Positions 1 through 8,177 of a stretch of 11,788 nt of DNA are shown here, piece after piece. The translations under genes were made by a program, and so were the position numbers. The notes beneath the pieces were generated by a model that saw only the letters and a list, made by a program, of their open reading frames with translations, made no database searches and was not told the DNA's origin. The first letter of the stretch is position 1; every line of letters starts with the position of its first letter. Location: positions 1 through 11,788 of the forward strand of contig JABYQS010000875.1 of assembly GCA_022592435.1 (NCBI GenBank), written 5' to 3'. The DNA comes from Cerioporus squamosus. Lineage: Eukaryota > Basidiomycota > Agaricomycetes > Polyporales > Polyporaceae.

Positions 1-799
1 CGGACGCTTCGCCATCCACTCGCGTGCTGCCTCGCGGGAGGACCAGATGTCCTTGCGGGCCTTCGCGATCTCCGTCATCATCTCCCACACCTTGCCCTTC
101 TTTGCGACCTTCGCGAAGAGCTCGCGAGTGAGCATCGGCGGCTCGACGAGAATCATGCGCGAGTATGGCAGCTTGTCGCCGTCATATCCAAGAGTCGAGA
201 GCGTCCTGCGATGCATCATGTTCCGTCATGAAAAGGGATTATGAGGTCATGATGTTGGAGACGTACAGGACAGGGGTGGACGCAGAGTGTGCAACTCCGA
301 CAAGGGATGTGCCACCGATTAAGCCTGACTTGAACACACTCTCGATAGTACGTGCCATCTCGTACGGGGCTGAGGGAGAACACATCAGGACCATACGGAG
401 TGCGATACCAGTGCGCCGTACCGATGCTCTCCGGCTTCGACAGAAGCTTCGTCTCGTTGAGTATCGCTGCCCGCCCGTGGTTGGCCCCATCCAGGACCCA
501 CGCCTCAGCAATCGTGAAGTTGCTATTGATCGCCTTGGACTGCAACTCGAAGAGACGTTCCACGGTCGGGATCCAAGTCTCCTTATCTGTGGACGCAGAC
601 AGGTAAGCTCGAATGGAAGAAGCACAAGGGGAACGCGCGCACGATAAGAGATCCCATGGATGAATAAGATCGAAAGTCGCTCCCCGTGCGTCTCTACCTC
701 CGGCGGGCTGCTGGGTCGAAAGCGCGTCAGTGCCAGAGTGAGCCCTCCATCCTGTGGTGGTCCAGGAATAGTGAAATCCGTCGCCTCGAGTGCCGCCAT
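1..799 (-). CDS. Alpha/beta-hydrolase, Lpx1-like, 3' end outside the window
   Basis: Four exons fit one frame exactly: 799-643, 586-422, 369-267 and 205-1, giving 210 residues before the window ends. The introns (587-642, 370-421, 206-266; 52-61 nt) all run GT to CAG. The ATG at 799 is preferred because it has G at -3 and +4 and is followed at once by the family-like start MAALEATDFTIPGPP; an in-frame ATG at 877 is less likely. Seen in order are the strand plus oxyanion turn LFIHGIS (residues 45-51), WIPTVERLFELQSK (57-70), WVLDGANHGRAA (82-93), the nucleophile elbow VGVAHSAS (131-138, candidate Ser136) and MILVEPPMLTRELF (159-172). This order matches fungal hydrolases related to yeast peroxisomal Lpx1, which is established for the family only; substrate and location here are unknown. 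The elbow is A-H-S-A-S rather than the usual G-x-S-x-G. The catalytic His and any C-terminal targeting signal would lie beyond position 1. Confidence 0.85.
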
Positions 800-1541
800 G
801 ACAGATGATGAGAGGAAGGGAAGCGTTGGCGTCAGCGGGTGGATAGAGGGAGAAGGGGGGAAGTCGGGCCAGGACACGAAGTTCCGATGCTCTTGTTACA
901 TTGACTGTTCGCGTTGCGCGCTAGAACCCTCGGCGCACCGCTGAGCGTGCCTTCCTTGGGAAGCTCATCCAAGCGCTAATCTTCGTCTGCGCACTGGTAC
1001 GGGAAGGTATCAAGGATGGGGACGGGCAATGGCTGCAAGTGATTTGAGACGCTGAGTCAGCAGACCCGCATCCAAACGGTGGTCCTGTTCTCACCAGGCC
1101 ACGCCAGCGGCTGCTGTGAGACGCGCGCAGGAGTCAAGTTCTCACGCCTCGCGCAATACAGCTGGCGTCAAAACTACTGTAGAGTTTCGACCGATGCAGT
1201 GCAGGCCCCAGCGGGGTGTGACCTGTAACCCCCAGTGAAAAGTCGCTCTGCCAGGGTCTGCCACCCTCTGGCACGGTATGCCAGCTGTCAGACTGATCTG
1301 GCGCCGTCTGCCAGGTTCTGGCAGGCGTGCCGCATGCCTACTCCAGACAGCGCAGGCGCCCAAAACAAGCCTGCATGCGACCTGCAGAACGCGACGATCC
1401 CTGCGACGACGATTGTCGGTGTCGCTCTGCCCCACGTGTGTCCCAGTCGCCTCCGCATTAGTGTAGCTACTGTGTCCTGTAGCTATCTTGCACCAATAGT
1501 ACCACGTCGCGTCCGCCTCTGCATTTCCCTGCCTCCCGACC
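800..1541. other. Divergent intergenic region between hydrolase and transposase
   Basis: This 742-bp stretch separates the start of the minus-strand hydrolase from the start of the plus-strand transposase, so it should hold both promoters. I see no TATA box for the hydrolase. A CCAAT pentamer at 1493-1497 lies about 45 bp before the transposase ATG. The 10-bp repeat array at 1247-1326 is listed separately. ORFs that cross this stretch have no recognisable content. Confidence 0.5.
1247..1326. repeat. 10-bp periodic array of TCTGSCA motifs (subterminal-repeat-like)
   Basis: The heptamer TCTGCCA or its inverted-core form TCTGGCA recurs at exact 10-bp steps: 1247, 1257, 1267, 1277 (TATGCCA), 1297 (TCTGGCG), 1307 and 1317. 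Only the unit at 1287 is degenerate. The cores TGCCA and TGGCA are mutual reverse complements, so the array presents sites in both orientations about one helical turn apart. It lies 215-295 bp before the transposase start. Subterminal arrays of short direct and inverted motifs bound by element-encoded protein are established for CACTA elements such as Spm. Assigning that role here is inference, since no terminal repeat was found. Confidence 0.6.
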
Positions 1542-4500
1542 ATGCCCGAGTGCACCTGTAGGGTGTATTGCAATGGCAAGAAAGACGTCTCCGAGAAGAC
1601 GTGGTGCTTGCATCAACCGTATCGCCTGGCGATTGAGTCGTACAGCGAATTTCTGGCGAAGTCTCGTGGTCTTGGACTCGAAGTCGAAGATGCACCACAG
1701 CAACCCGCGGCACCGCAGCTGCAAGCACCACAACCCGTGGGGCACTCGCTAGTCCATCGTCCCAGGAGGACCCGGAAGCGACGTCGCCGCGTAGAAGATG
1801 TCAGCGGTGACGAAGACGAGAATGCGCAGGCCTCAGGATCAGGCACGCAGAACACAGCTCCCGAGGCACAGGTACATGGCTTTGACATCAGAACCTGCTG
1901 CATACTGACTACATGCACCGCACCACCAGCCCCGTCCTATGGACGGCTTCGAGCCCGACCCGATGGACCTAGATCCGCATCCGGACCCGCCCCCGCCCTC
2001 GCCCCCGCCCCGCGACGAGTCGCGCGCAAATGACGATACACAGCCAAGGGGCAGCAACGCCGAGGAACCGCTTCCGCCGCCCCCACCTCCGCCACCAGAC
2101 GATCGTAAGCCTTCTCGTGCTTACCGCGCGAGCCACCAGACGATCGTAAGCCTTCTCGTGCTTACCGCGCGAGCTATGTACTGATCACACGGGCCAGCAG
2201 CAGGCGATGCCGCGCGATTGCCGGCTGAATCTTGAGAACCTCCCGTCCGCGTCGCTCGTGAGGACATCAAGAAGACTCTTGAGTACATCAGGCTCCTCGA
2301 GACCGCGACACTCGAGGACAGCGGTCTCACGGCGGCCCAGTTAGACCGCCTCAGGAACCCTCCAGCAGAGCAATTCGAGATCAAGGACAAGGATACATTG
2401 CTGTCCCTTCAGCTCTTCATGGCGTGCGGGAATGCGTCTCAGGAGACGTACAACGCGGTCGCAGACGCAATCAGAGAACACTCCCCGCATATCGAGATCT
2501 TGTCTCTGGCCCAGGCAAGTATATTGACCGTGTCAGATTTCAATTTATTGCTAACAGTTATGTAGGTCAACACAACACTCGAGAAGCTCACAGGCTGCGT
2601 CGAGGTGCACGACGACATGTGCGTGAACTCGTGCGTGGCGTACACGGGCCCGTACAAGGACTTCACGGAGTGCCCCTACTGCGAGGAGCCGCGTTACAAG
2701 CCCGTGGACGACGAAGAGGAGGATGACCCCGCGAAACGTGTGCCGAGGGAACGGCTCACTACTCTGTTGCCTGGACCGGTGATACAAGCATTCTGGCGCG
2801 GCGAGGATACGGCCAAGGACATGATGTACCTGTGGCAGGCTGCCCAGGACCTCATCGCAAGGACCCCGGAGGGCACTGCGCCGCAGACGTACTCAGACGT
2901 CCATTGCGGCTCGCGTCTCCTCAAGGCGTTCCGCAAGAAGGAGATCGGTCCCAACAACACATTGCTCACATTCTCTATAGATGGCGTGCAACTCTACAGG
3001 AACAAACACTCGGACTGCTGGATTGCCATCTGGCTCGTCGAGAACCTCAGCCCTGACAAGCGCTTCAAGAAACGTTTTGTCCTGCCGGGGTGCGTTATTC
3101 CAGGGCCGAATCATCCCGTCAACCTTGACTCGTTCATCTTCACTGCACTCTACCACGTCTCCGCTCTCATGCGCGAAGGACTACCAATTTACAACGGGCA
3201 CACTCGCACCCGGGAGGTCTCGAAGCTATACGTCCCTGCTCACCTCGCTGACGGTCCTGCGATGGCACTCCTCGACGGCACTGTTGGTCACCAAGGTGTG
3301 TATGGCTGTCGGATCTACTGCGGTCTTCCTGGGCGACATAAACCCGGAGCTGGCTGCTACTATCCTGCGCTGACGAAGCCTATCGGCCCCGACATCCCTG
3401 GCTCTGACCATCGCACAATCAAGCTCTCTGAGATCCGGCTCCCCTCCACAACGGCGTACAAGGAGAAACTGCGCCTCCTCCTGCGTGCTTGGGATCAGAC
3501 TGAGTACGAGCAGCTGCGCAAGGTGACTGGGTTATGTAAACCCTCAATCTTCTCTGGGCTCTCGCGCACAACCCCTTTCCCACTCTGCTCTCCACCAGAC
3601 ATGATGCACCTGTGCTACATCAACACATGCACGGCCATGGTCGAGATCTGGCGCGGAACCATCAAGGGAAGTGAGCGCGATGCGAAGACATTCCCTTTTG
3701 CAGTCTTCACTAATGACGAGGTCTGGGAACCGTTTGGCCTTCACGTTGAGCGCACGCGAGCGTACCTCCCTGGGTTCTTCGACCGGGCTCCCCGCAACAT
3801 CGCGCTCAAGTGGAACAGTGGCTTCAAGTCTGTCGAGATGCAAACCTTCCTCTACGTCTACTGTCCTTCGATGATGCGTCAATATCTGTCTCCTGAGCAC
3901 TGGGGCCATCTGTGCAAACTCGTCCGCGGTGTCCGCAACTGCTCGGAGTACGATATCGGCCAGGAGAGGCTTGTGCAGGCGCGGGAGCTTCTCACTGCTG
4001 CGCTGGAGGACTTCGAGAAGTATTACTACGAGGGCGACCCAGACCGTCTGCATTTCTGCCGTCCCTGTCACCATCATGTGTGGCACCTCCCAGACATGAT
4101 CGTTGCCCACGGTTCCCTGATTGTGCGCACGCAGCTTCCTATGGAATGCATGGTCGGTCAGTATGGCAGCGAGACCAAGCAACCCTCAAACCCATATCAC
4201 AATCTTTCGCAACGCGCCGCTCGTCGGAACAAGATCTGTGCTCTCCAAGCTATGATGCCGTCTCTGGACCGCGCTGAACAGTGTGCCGCGCGTATCCCTC
4301 GTAGTGCTCAGGTTCTCGGCGACAGTGGCTATATCATGCTCCGCGCTCTCGAGCCATACCAGAGCACCTTGGCTCCAGCTGAAGCTCGCGCCTTCTTCGA
4401 CTACTTTGCACGGACTGACCCTACGGTCATTGAAGGCAAAGGACGCTATTCGTTCACGTTCAAGCTTCGTCGCTGGGCTCGTCTACGTTTGCCCAATGGC

Positions 4501-4981
4501 ATGGTCACACGATCTGCTTGGAAGGAGCACGGCAAGGCGTTGTGCCGTCTGCGGATGGCGCGTTGCGTCAAGGTACCAGGTTGATTCACTCTTGACTTCG
4601 TATGCTAACCATTTCATGTAGCTCGAGGGCCTCAATGGGCGCATCGAGGTCGGTGAAGTGCGTTTCTTCCATATCACAGAGCGCGGCAACCGCCCAGTCG
4701 CCCTGGTGTCTGTTTTCGGGCCTCGAGATGAGGCGCTGTACACAAACTCAGTTGAGAACACGGAGCTGATGGAGTACCGGGAAGACGCAAGACTTCGCGT
4801 GATTGATGTGAAGTGCATTCGCTCGGTCATTGGGATGTTCGCGGATGAGCCGGTCACCGACGACGAGTGGCTGCATGATCACAGGCATCTGCATGAGGGC
4901 AGACAGTATGTCGTCGCGGAGAAGCATGGATTTGAAGTGCGTATGGGTAGCGTCAATCCGGAGATGGACATCGACGAGTAG
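1542..4981 (+). CDS. Tnp2-family (CACTA/En-Spm-like) DNA transposase, frame broken near 2173-2243
   Basis: A roughly 1,050-residue Tnp2-type transposase of the kind widespread in Agaricomycetes. Exon 1 (1542-1871) starts with a Cys/His cluster, MPECTCRVYCNGKKDVSEKT, with A at -3. Intron 1872-1929 is GT-AG. Exon 2 from 1930 is acidic and Pro-rich (PPPPPPPP near 2074-2097). Exon 3 (open from 2236) holds AREDIKKTLEYIRLLE and ends at 2514. Intron 2515-2565 appears to be GC-AG. Exon 4 (2566-4572) is fully open: a zinc cluster at 2617-2700 (DMCVNSC...CPYCEEPRY), then candidate catalytic residues Asp in FSIDGVQLY (2980-2982), Asp in PPDMMHL (3598-3600) and Glu in PMECMVG (4144-4146), then QPSNPYHNLSQRA and RWARLRLPNG. 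Intron 4573-4621 is GT-AG. Exon 5 (4622-4981) holds VALVSVFGP and VIDVKCI. Exons 2 and 3 cannot be joined in frame by a canonical intron, so this copy is probably inactive or newly damaged. Family confidence is high; catalytic residue assignment is inference. Confidence 0.9.
2091..2172 (+). repeat. Perfect 41-bp tandem duplication inside the transposase gene
   Basis: Two identical 41-bp units, 2091-2131 and 2132-2172, lie head to tail just after the polyproline codons of exon 2. Because 41 is not a multiple of three, the extra copy shifts the reading frame. Each unit carries GTAAGC (2105 and 2146), a good donor-like hexamer, and GTAAGC/GCTTAC can pair as a 6-bp stem. The absence of any mismatch suggests a recent event or an assembly slip. 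Confidence 0.95.
2515..2565 (+). other. Probable GC-AG intron in the transposase gene
   Basis: The reading frame before 2515 (LSLAQ) and after 2565 (VNTTLEKLTGC) joins in phase 0 if 51 nt starting GCAAGT and ending TGTAG are removed. A CTAAC branch-point-like pentamer is at 2551-2555. No GT donor nearby gives the same frame. GC-AG introns with GCAAGT donors are an established minor class. Confidence 0.75.
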
Positions 4982-5258
4982 ACCACCGATGTACTTATGG
5001 ATTCCAAGCTTGCAGATGTCGTCTTGTGCTAGCAATTCCATATACAATGACTTTGCCATATTCATGTCATTCGATGGACTGCGCAATGCTACACTGTTAT
5101 ACCTTATTATGCCCACACAATGATAGGAACTGAGAGAGCGACAGAGACAGTGACAGAGACAGGAACAGCGACAGAGACAGCGTGAACCAGAAGACAGATG
5201 CGAGGGAACAGGCGAGATGATGCACGCAATTGGAGGGAGCAAAGAAGACAGCAACACA
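4982..5258. other. Spacer between convergent gene 3' ends
   Basis: This 277-bp AT-richer spacer should hold the 3' UTRs of both the transposase and the minus-strand gene. I see no convincing polyadenylation hexamer and no transposon-like terminal repeat. It contains the 12-bp-unit minisatellite described separately. Confidence 0.5.
5132..5185. repeat. GACAGA minisatellite with 12-bp units
   Basis: The unit GYGACAGAGACA occurs at 5138-5149, 5150-5161 and 5168-5179, the last two separated by the hexamer GGAACA, with partial units at both edges. It is purine-rich on the plus strand. It may be a simple tandem expansion. A 3' subterminal repeat of the transposon is conceivable, because the reverse strand also contains TCTGTC, but this is weak. 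Confidence 0.8.
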
Positions 5259-6597
5259 TCAATCATAACCGCGCTCGTAGAGTTCCTGTTCGAGCGATGG
5301 GAGGAATACAGGCAGGCCATTGATCTGCGCGGATGCATCTGGGTCCACCCACGAGGGCAACTCAGGCGACACAAAGCGGTACGGGTATTCGAGCTCGTGC
5401 GGACAGGACGTCGGAACGTCCAGAGAGTCGGAGTCGGCGGGCAGGACTATGCAACGGGGAGGATACACAGGAAGCATGCCTCGTGGACCGCCAACGGCCC
5501 CACTGGTGTCCTCTCCGCCCGTTGGGCCATCCTCGCCGTGCCCGCCCGTGTCTTCTTCTGCACCAGTGCCTATTACCGCAGGGAGGTATGCACCAGCCGG
5601 AGGCTCTGCAGCGGCCTCCAGAGAAGACATGATCACTGCGACGGCGTTTCGGGGACGCGGGGTCCTAATGAGACACGGCCACCAATCGTAGGTGCCGTCG
5701 GGAGTGGGCGGCGAGGGGGGGTTGCTGACTGAGCCAACGGGCGACTTTCTCCAGTGCTCCAAAGTACGCTGCATCCCCTCGTCCAGGATCGGGGCCGGTG
5801 CAATGGGAGTCGGAGGAGAAGGCAGGTTACTGACGGATACGACGGGGGACTTCTTGTAGTATTCGAGTGTCCCGCGGCGCTGGATCGATTTGTCTTTGAC
5901 GGGGCGAGGTGAGATCGTGTGCCAAGGGGATTGCTCGGGGAACGGGATGGGTGGCGAGCCGAAGGGTGCATGAGTGCTATTAGTGCCGATATCAATCGCC
6001 TCGTGGTCTTTTGGCTGTGCGATTGTGCCAAGAAGGGACGGAATGCGCGGCGGAGATCTGCAAGACGTGCGCGTCAGCAAGCACAAAGAACTTGAGACGC
6101 AGTGTGCGCAGCACTCACCTGGCATCAAGAAGCCACGCCGGATTCTCCAACGGCAGCTCCAGAAGCCGACGCCGAAGCCCGTCCAGACCTTCAGTCAGTG
6201 AGAGGAAAGTGGCTTGAATGTCTTCTTCGGAGTGCGCACTGGAGCTGAGGCTCACGCAGCTCCGAGCTGCTATCTTCGCGTAGGTACGGAACTCGCTGTA
6301 CGCACGTCGAGTGCTTCTGTAGTCGAGCGGCGACTCGTGCTGCGGCGTTGCTACCATATGTTCGTTATAGGCATGCATAAAGTTCTGTGATTCATTGTTT
6401 AGATCGATTTGAGGTCTATGCGAACAGTGTAAGCGTGGGTTCTGAGCGGGTTACGCGGATACATACCGGAGGAACTCGCGAGCCGGGGTCGGAAGCTGCG
6501 AGACGGACGGCAAGATGCTGAGGTCGAAGTCGGACAGCATGTCGTCCAAGTTCTCTGTGTCCGCAAGGACGCCAGGGCTTTCGCCTGCTTTGCTCAT
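5259..6597 (-). CDS. Unknown Ser/Pro-rich protein with duplicated KSPV-SVSN-PSPPTP motif
   Basis: Not recognised. Three exons, 6597-6467, 6415-6119 and 6057-5259, join in frame to 408 residues. Intron 6416-6466 runs GTATGT to CATAG; intron 6058-6118 runs GTGAGT to TTGCAG with CTGAC inside. The ATG at 6597 has a strong context (ACACAATGAGC) after a pyrimidine-rich leader. An in-frame ATG at 6735 would add a hydrophobic stretch (VLVLVLLPILVPF) and seems less likely. Residues 1-140 are acidic to mixed and may be helical (SEEDIQATFLSLTEGLDGL, LRRRLLELPL). The rest is Ser/Pro-rich and probably disordered. Two copies of LE(Y/H)(Y/W)(K/R)KSPVxSVSN are each followed by xPSPPTP, separated by about 20 residues. 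Many SP and TP sites would suit proline-directed kinases (inference). The C-terminus is SLEQELYERGYD. Its clean frame and good splice sites argue for a real expressed gene. Confidence 0.7.
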
Positions 6598-6954
6598 TGT
6601 GTTGCTGGCGAAGTGAAAGGGGACGAGGATTGGGAGGAGGACGAGGACGAGCACATTATAGCAGACAAGTCCGTTGTCCCAAACGGGAAGGCGATCTAAG
6701 ATCGCGAGGCTCAGTCGCGAGACGCGTCCGAGCACGGTCTCTCCTTGCCTCCTGCTTCCTGCATCTTGCCCTGAGCTATCTGAGAATGGCCGGGTCCCCT
6801 CAACTGGCGATGGGGAATAACTTTAGGTATTTTGAACCGCAAACGAGGTTCACACGCGAGAATACGCCGGCTCTGGGCAGCCTCGGCCTCAGGATAGGAC
6901 ATTCGACCGGGGACCTGTCCGAGGCAGAGTCCCCGCTTTCTTCCACCACAACTA
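6598..6954. other. Upstream region of the 408-residue gene
   Basis: Apart from the possible TATA-like site at 6654-6662, I see no gene, RNA or repeat in this 357-bp interval. ORFs crossing it are not supported by family resemblance or splice structure. Confidence 0.4.
6654..6662 (-). promoter_or_regulatory. Possible TATA-like element for the 408-residue gene
   Basis: On the minus strand this reads GCTATAATG, about 57 bp before the ATG at 6597, and is followed by a C/T-rich tract reaching to the start codon. Pyrimidine-rich leaders are common at fungal transcription starts. The call rests on position and composition only. Confidence 0.3.
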
Positions 6955-7105
6955 GGGTGTGCCACGGGTGTTCCCGCGGGGGTCTCGGACCGAACCCGCA
7001 CCCGCACCCGCGCAGAAACCCGACCCGCGAACCCGCGGGTTCCCACGGGTACGGGGCTAAGCGCCGGGGCTCACGGGTACCGCGGGTACGGGTATCCCGT
7101 GGGTT
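6955..7105. repeat. ACCCG/CGGGT palindromic GC-rich element, copy 1
   Basis: About 150 bp in which the pentamer ACCCG or its complement CGGGT occurs twelve times, six in each orientation, including the self-complementary AACCCGCGGGTT near 7030. Both ends carry CCACGGG-type inverted sequence (6962-6968, and 7097-7103 on the other strand). It has the composition of copy 2 at 7885-8012. It looks like a non-autonomous palindromic element and could fold into several alternative cruciforms. Confidence 0.6.
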
Positions 7106-7559
7106 TTCTGTCAGGTTTCCTCTGCTCTTCCACCCTCATCCACTTCCTGCTTGCTTCACACCTCTCTGGGGCTATCTGGATGTCCTCTCCACGCTTTCTA
7201 TGTCATCTGCAGGCTGTTCAATCTAAGATATCCGAGCTCCCTCTGCCCTGCCACTCTTCTGGGTGATCCTGCTGTATCTCAGCAAGACCTCGATGTATTC
7301 TCAAGATCTCGGGCTTGGAACGTAGCGGACAGGAAGGAGGACATAGTAGACAAGGAGGAGGATGGAAATGTGCCTTGTGGTAAGTATAGCACTTCATCTT
7401 CTGCTCCCCATCCCCATCCCCCAAAGCGGTCAAGATAATCCGCTCTCATACCCCCATTTTCCATCCGTTTGAGCTGAAAAAGGGCTTGATTGAAAGCTCC
7501 ATGGTCACCGTGTTCGAACGAGCCATCATCGGTCGCAATGCGTGCATTTCTGCGGTCGG
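7106..7559. other. Intergenic stretch without recognised features
   Basis: I see no supported gene, RNA or repeat in this 454-bp interval. Several short ORFs lack recognisable motifs. Confidence 0.4.
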
Positions 7560-7609
7560 TATGGCTGATTTACTGTGTAGCCAAAGGCTGACACAGTAAA
7601 TCAGCCATA
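7560..7609. repeat. Near-perfect 50-bp hairpin
   Basis: The arms 7560-7578 and 7591-7609 are exact 19-bp reverse complements. They continue inward through one bulged nucleotide into AGCC/GGCT, leaving only AAA (7583-7585) as the loop. Transcribed RNA would form a 23-bp stem. It does not look like a terminator (no adjacent T-run; a fungal nuclear setting) or a tRNA. It may be the core of a small fold-back element or a small-RNA precursor (inference). Confidence 0.85.
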
Positions 7610-7762
7610 TCTTCATGGTTTCACCGCGCATTCGTTCACTTTTTGGTATATGCACTCGTTAATCATTCATAAACGTCTGGTTAAAGCCGTTTCCCGTTGT
7701 GCTAACTTGTCCTTGTTGTAGAGCCCATGCAAGGTGCTACCTAGGGGTTGTACCAATAGCTT

Positions 7763-7889
7763 GGTAGCGCTTTTTACAGCGGACGGCTGACGGTGCGTTT
7801 TATATCGCTGGAAAGCTACGATCCGTAGCTTTCCAACGGTATAAAACTCATCGCGAGACGTTACAATTTGGCCGCTGTAGAGCGGTATC
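7763..7889. repeat. Fold-back element of about 127 bp
   Basis: The central arms 7797-7820 and 7824-7847 pair over 24 bp with two mismatches around the spacer ATC. They run GTTTTATA to GGAAAGCTACG on one side and CGTAGCTTTCC to TATAAAAC on the other. The outer ends also pair: ACAGCGG (7776-7782) with CCGCTGT (7872-7878), and GGTAGCGCT (7763-7771) imperfectly with AGCGGTATC (7881-7889). Most of the element is thus one long imperfect palindrome. A smaller hairpin, TACCAA/TTGGTA, sits beside it at 7751-7766. No coding capacity. Confidence 0.75.
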
Positions 7890-8012
7890 ATGCGGGTGTC
7901 ACAACCCGTCCACGGGTCACGGGTTTCCGCGGGTTCAGTACATCGTGACCCGAACCCGTACCCGCGCGTGACACCCGCGGAAACCCGTGCGGGTTCGTGA
8001 CACCCGTGATAC
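7885..8012. repeat. ACCCG/CGGGT palindromic GC-rich element, copy 2, with terminal inverted repeat
   Basis: The ends are inverted: GTATCATGCGGGTGTCAC at 7885-7902 matches the complement of 7997-8012 (GTATCACGGGTGTCAC) apart from a 2-nt indel and one substitution. Inside are twelve ACCCG or CGGGT pentamers and repeated GTGACACCCG blocks. It belongs with the element at 6955-7105 by composition and motif. Its left end overlaps the outer edge of the fold-back element at 7763-7889, so one may have inserted next to or into the other. Confidence 0.7.
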
Positions 8013-8105
8013 AGCCTAACCACAACACGAGGCTCCGGGGCGCCGTCTGTGCTCTATGAAGGCCTTTGTTCCTGAACTACGAAGTAGGAAGGTCTTGGGG
8101 TGAAA

Positions 8106-8177
8106 AAATCACGTCGCTAGTGACTGTCACATCAGAAACGCGAACAGTAACGGGTGACTGGCACGGTAACGTGATTT
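8106..8177. repeat. Short inverted repeat enclosing paired GTGACTGKCAC motifs
   Basis: AAATCACGT at 8106-8114 is matched by its exact reverse complement at 8169-8177. Between them, GTGACTGTCAC (8120-8130) and GTGACTGGCAC (8154-8164) occur as direct, themselves near-palindromic, copies. This may be a tiny remnant element or a cluster of binding sites. Confidence 0.5.

Noticed and set aside
239..877. Uninterrupted 212-codon minus-strand ORF
   Set aside because: It reads through two hydrolase introns; the spliced model restores conserved motifs on both sides, so the unspliced frame is only partly coding.
1160..1185. AAACTACTGTAGAGTTT as a possible transposon terminus
   Set aside because: It is a small local palindrome; no matching inverted copy was found 3' of the transposase gene.
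1142..1579. Minus-strand 145-codon ORF before the transposase
   Set aside because: It overlaps the 10-bp repeat array, has no family resemblance, and its length is expected by chance in GC-rich DNA.
5217..5732. Plus-strand ORFs opposite the 408-residue gene
   Set aside because: They have no recognisable motifs and lie antisense to a gene with consistent introns and start context.
7505..7530. TGTTCGAACGAG as a possible tRNA B box
   Set aside because: It lacks the GGTTCGANTCC pattern, and no A box or cloverleaf can be drawn around it.
6955..8012. CRISPR-like or telomeric interpretation of the CGGGT-rich repeats
   Set aside because: There are no uniform repeats with spacers and no directional telomere unit; pentamers occur in both orientations and form palindromes.
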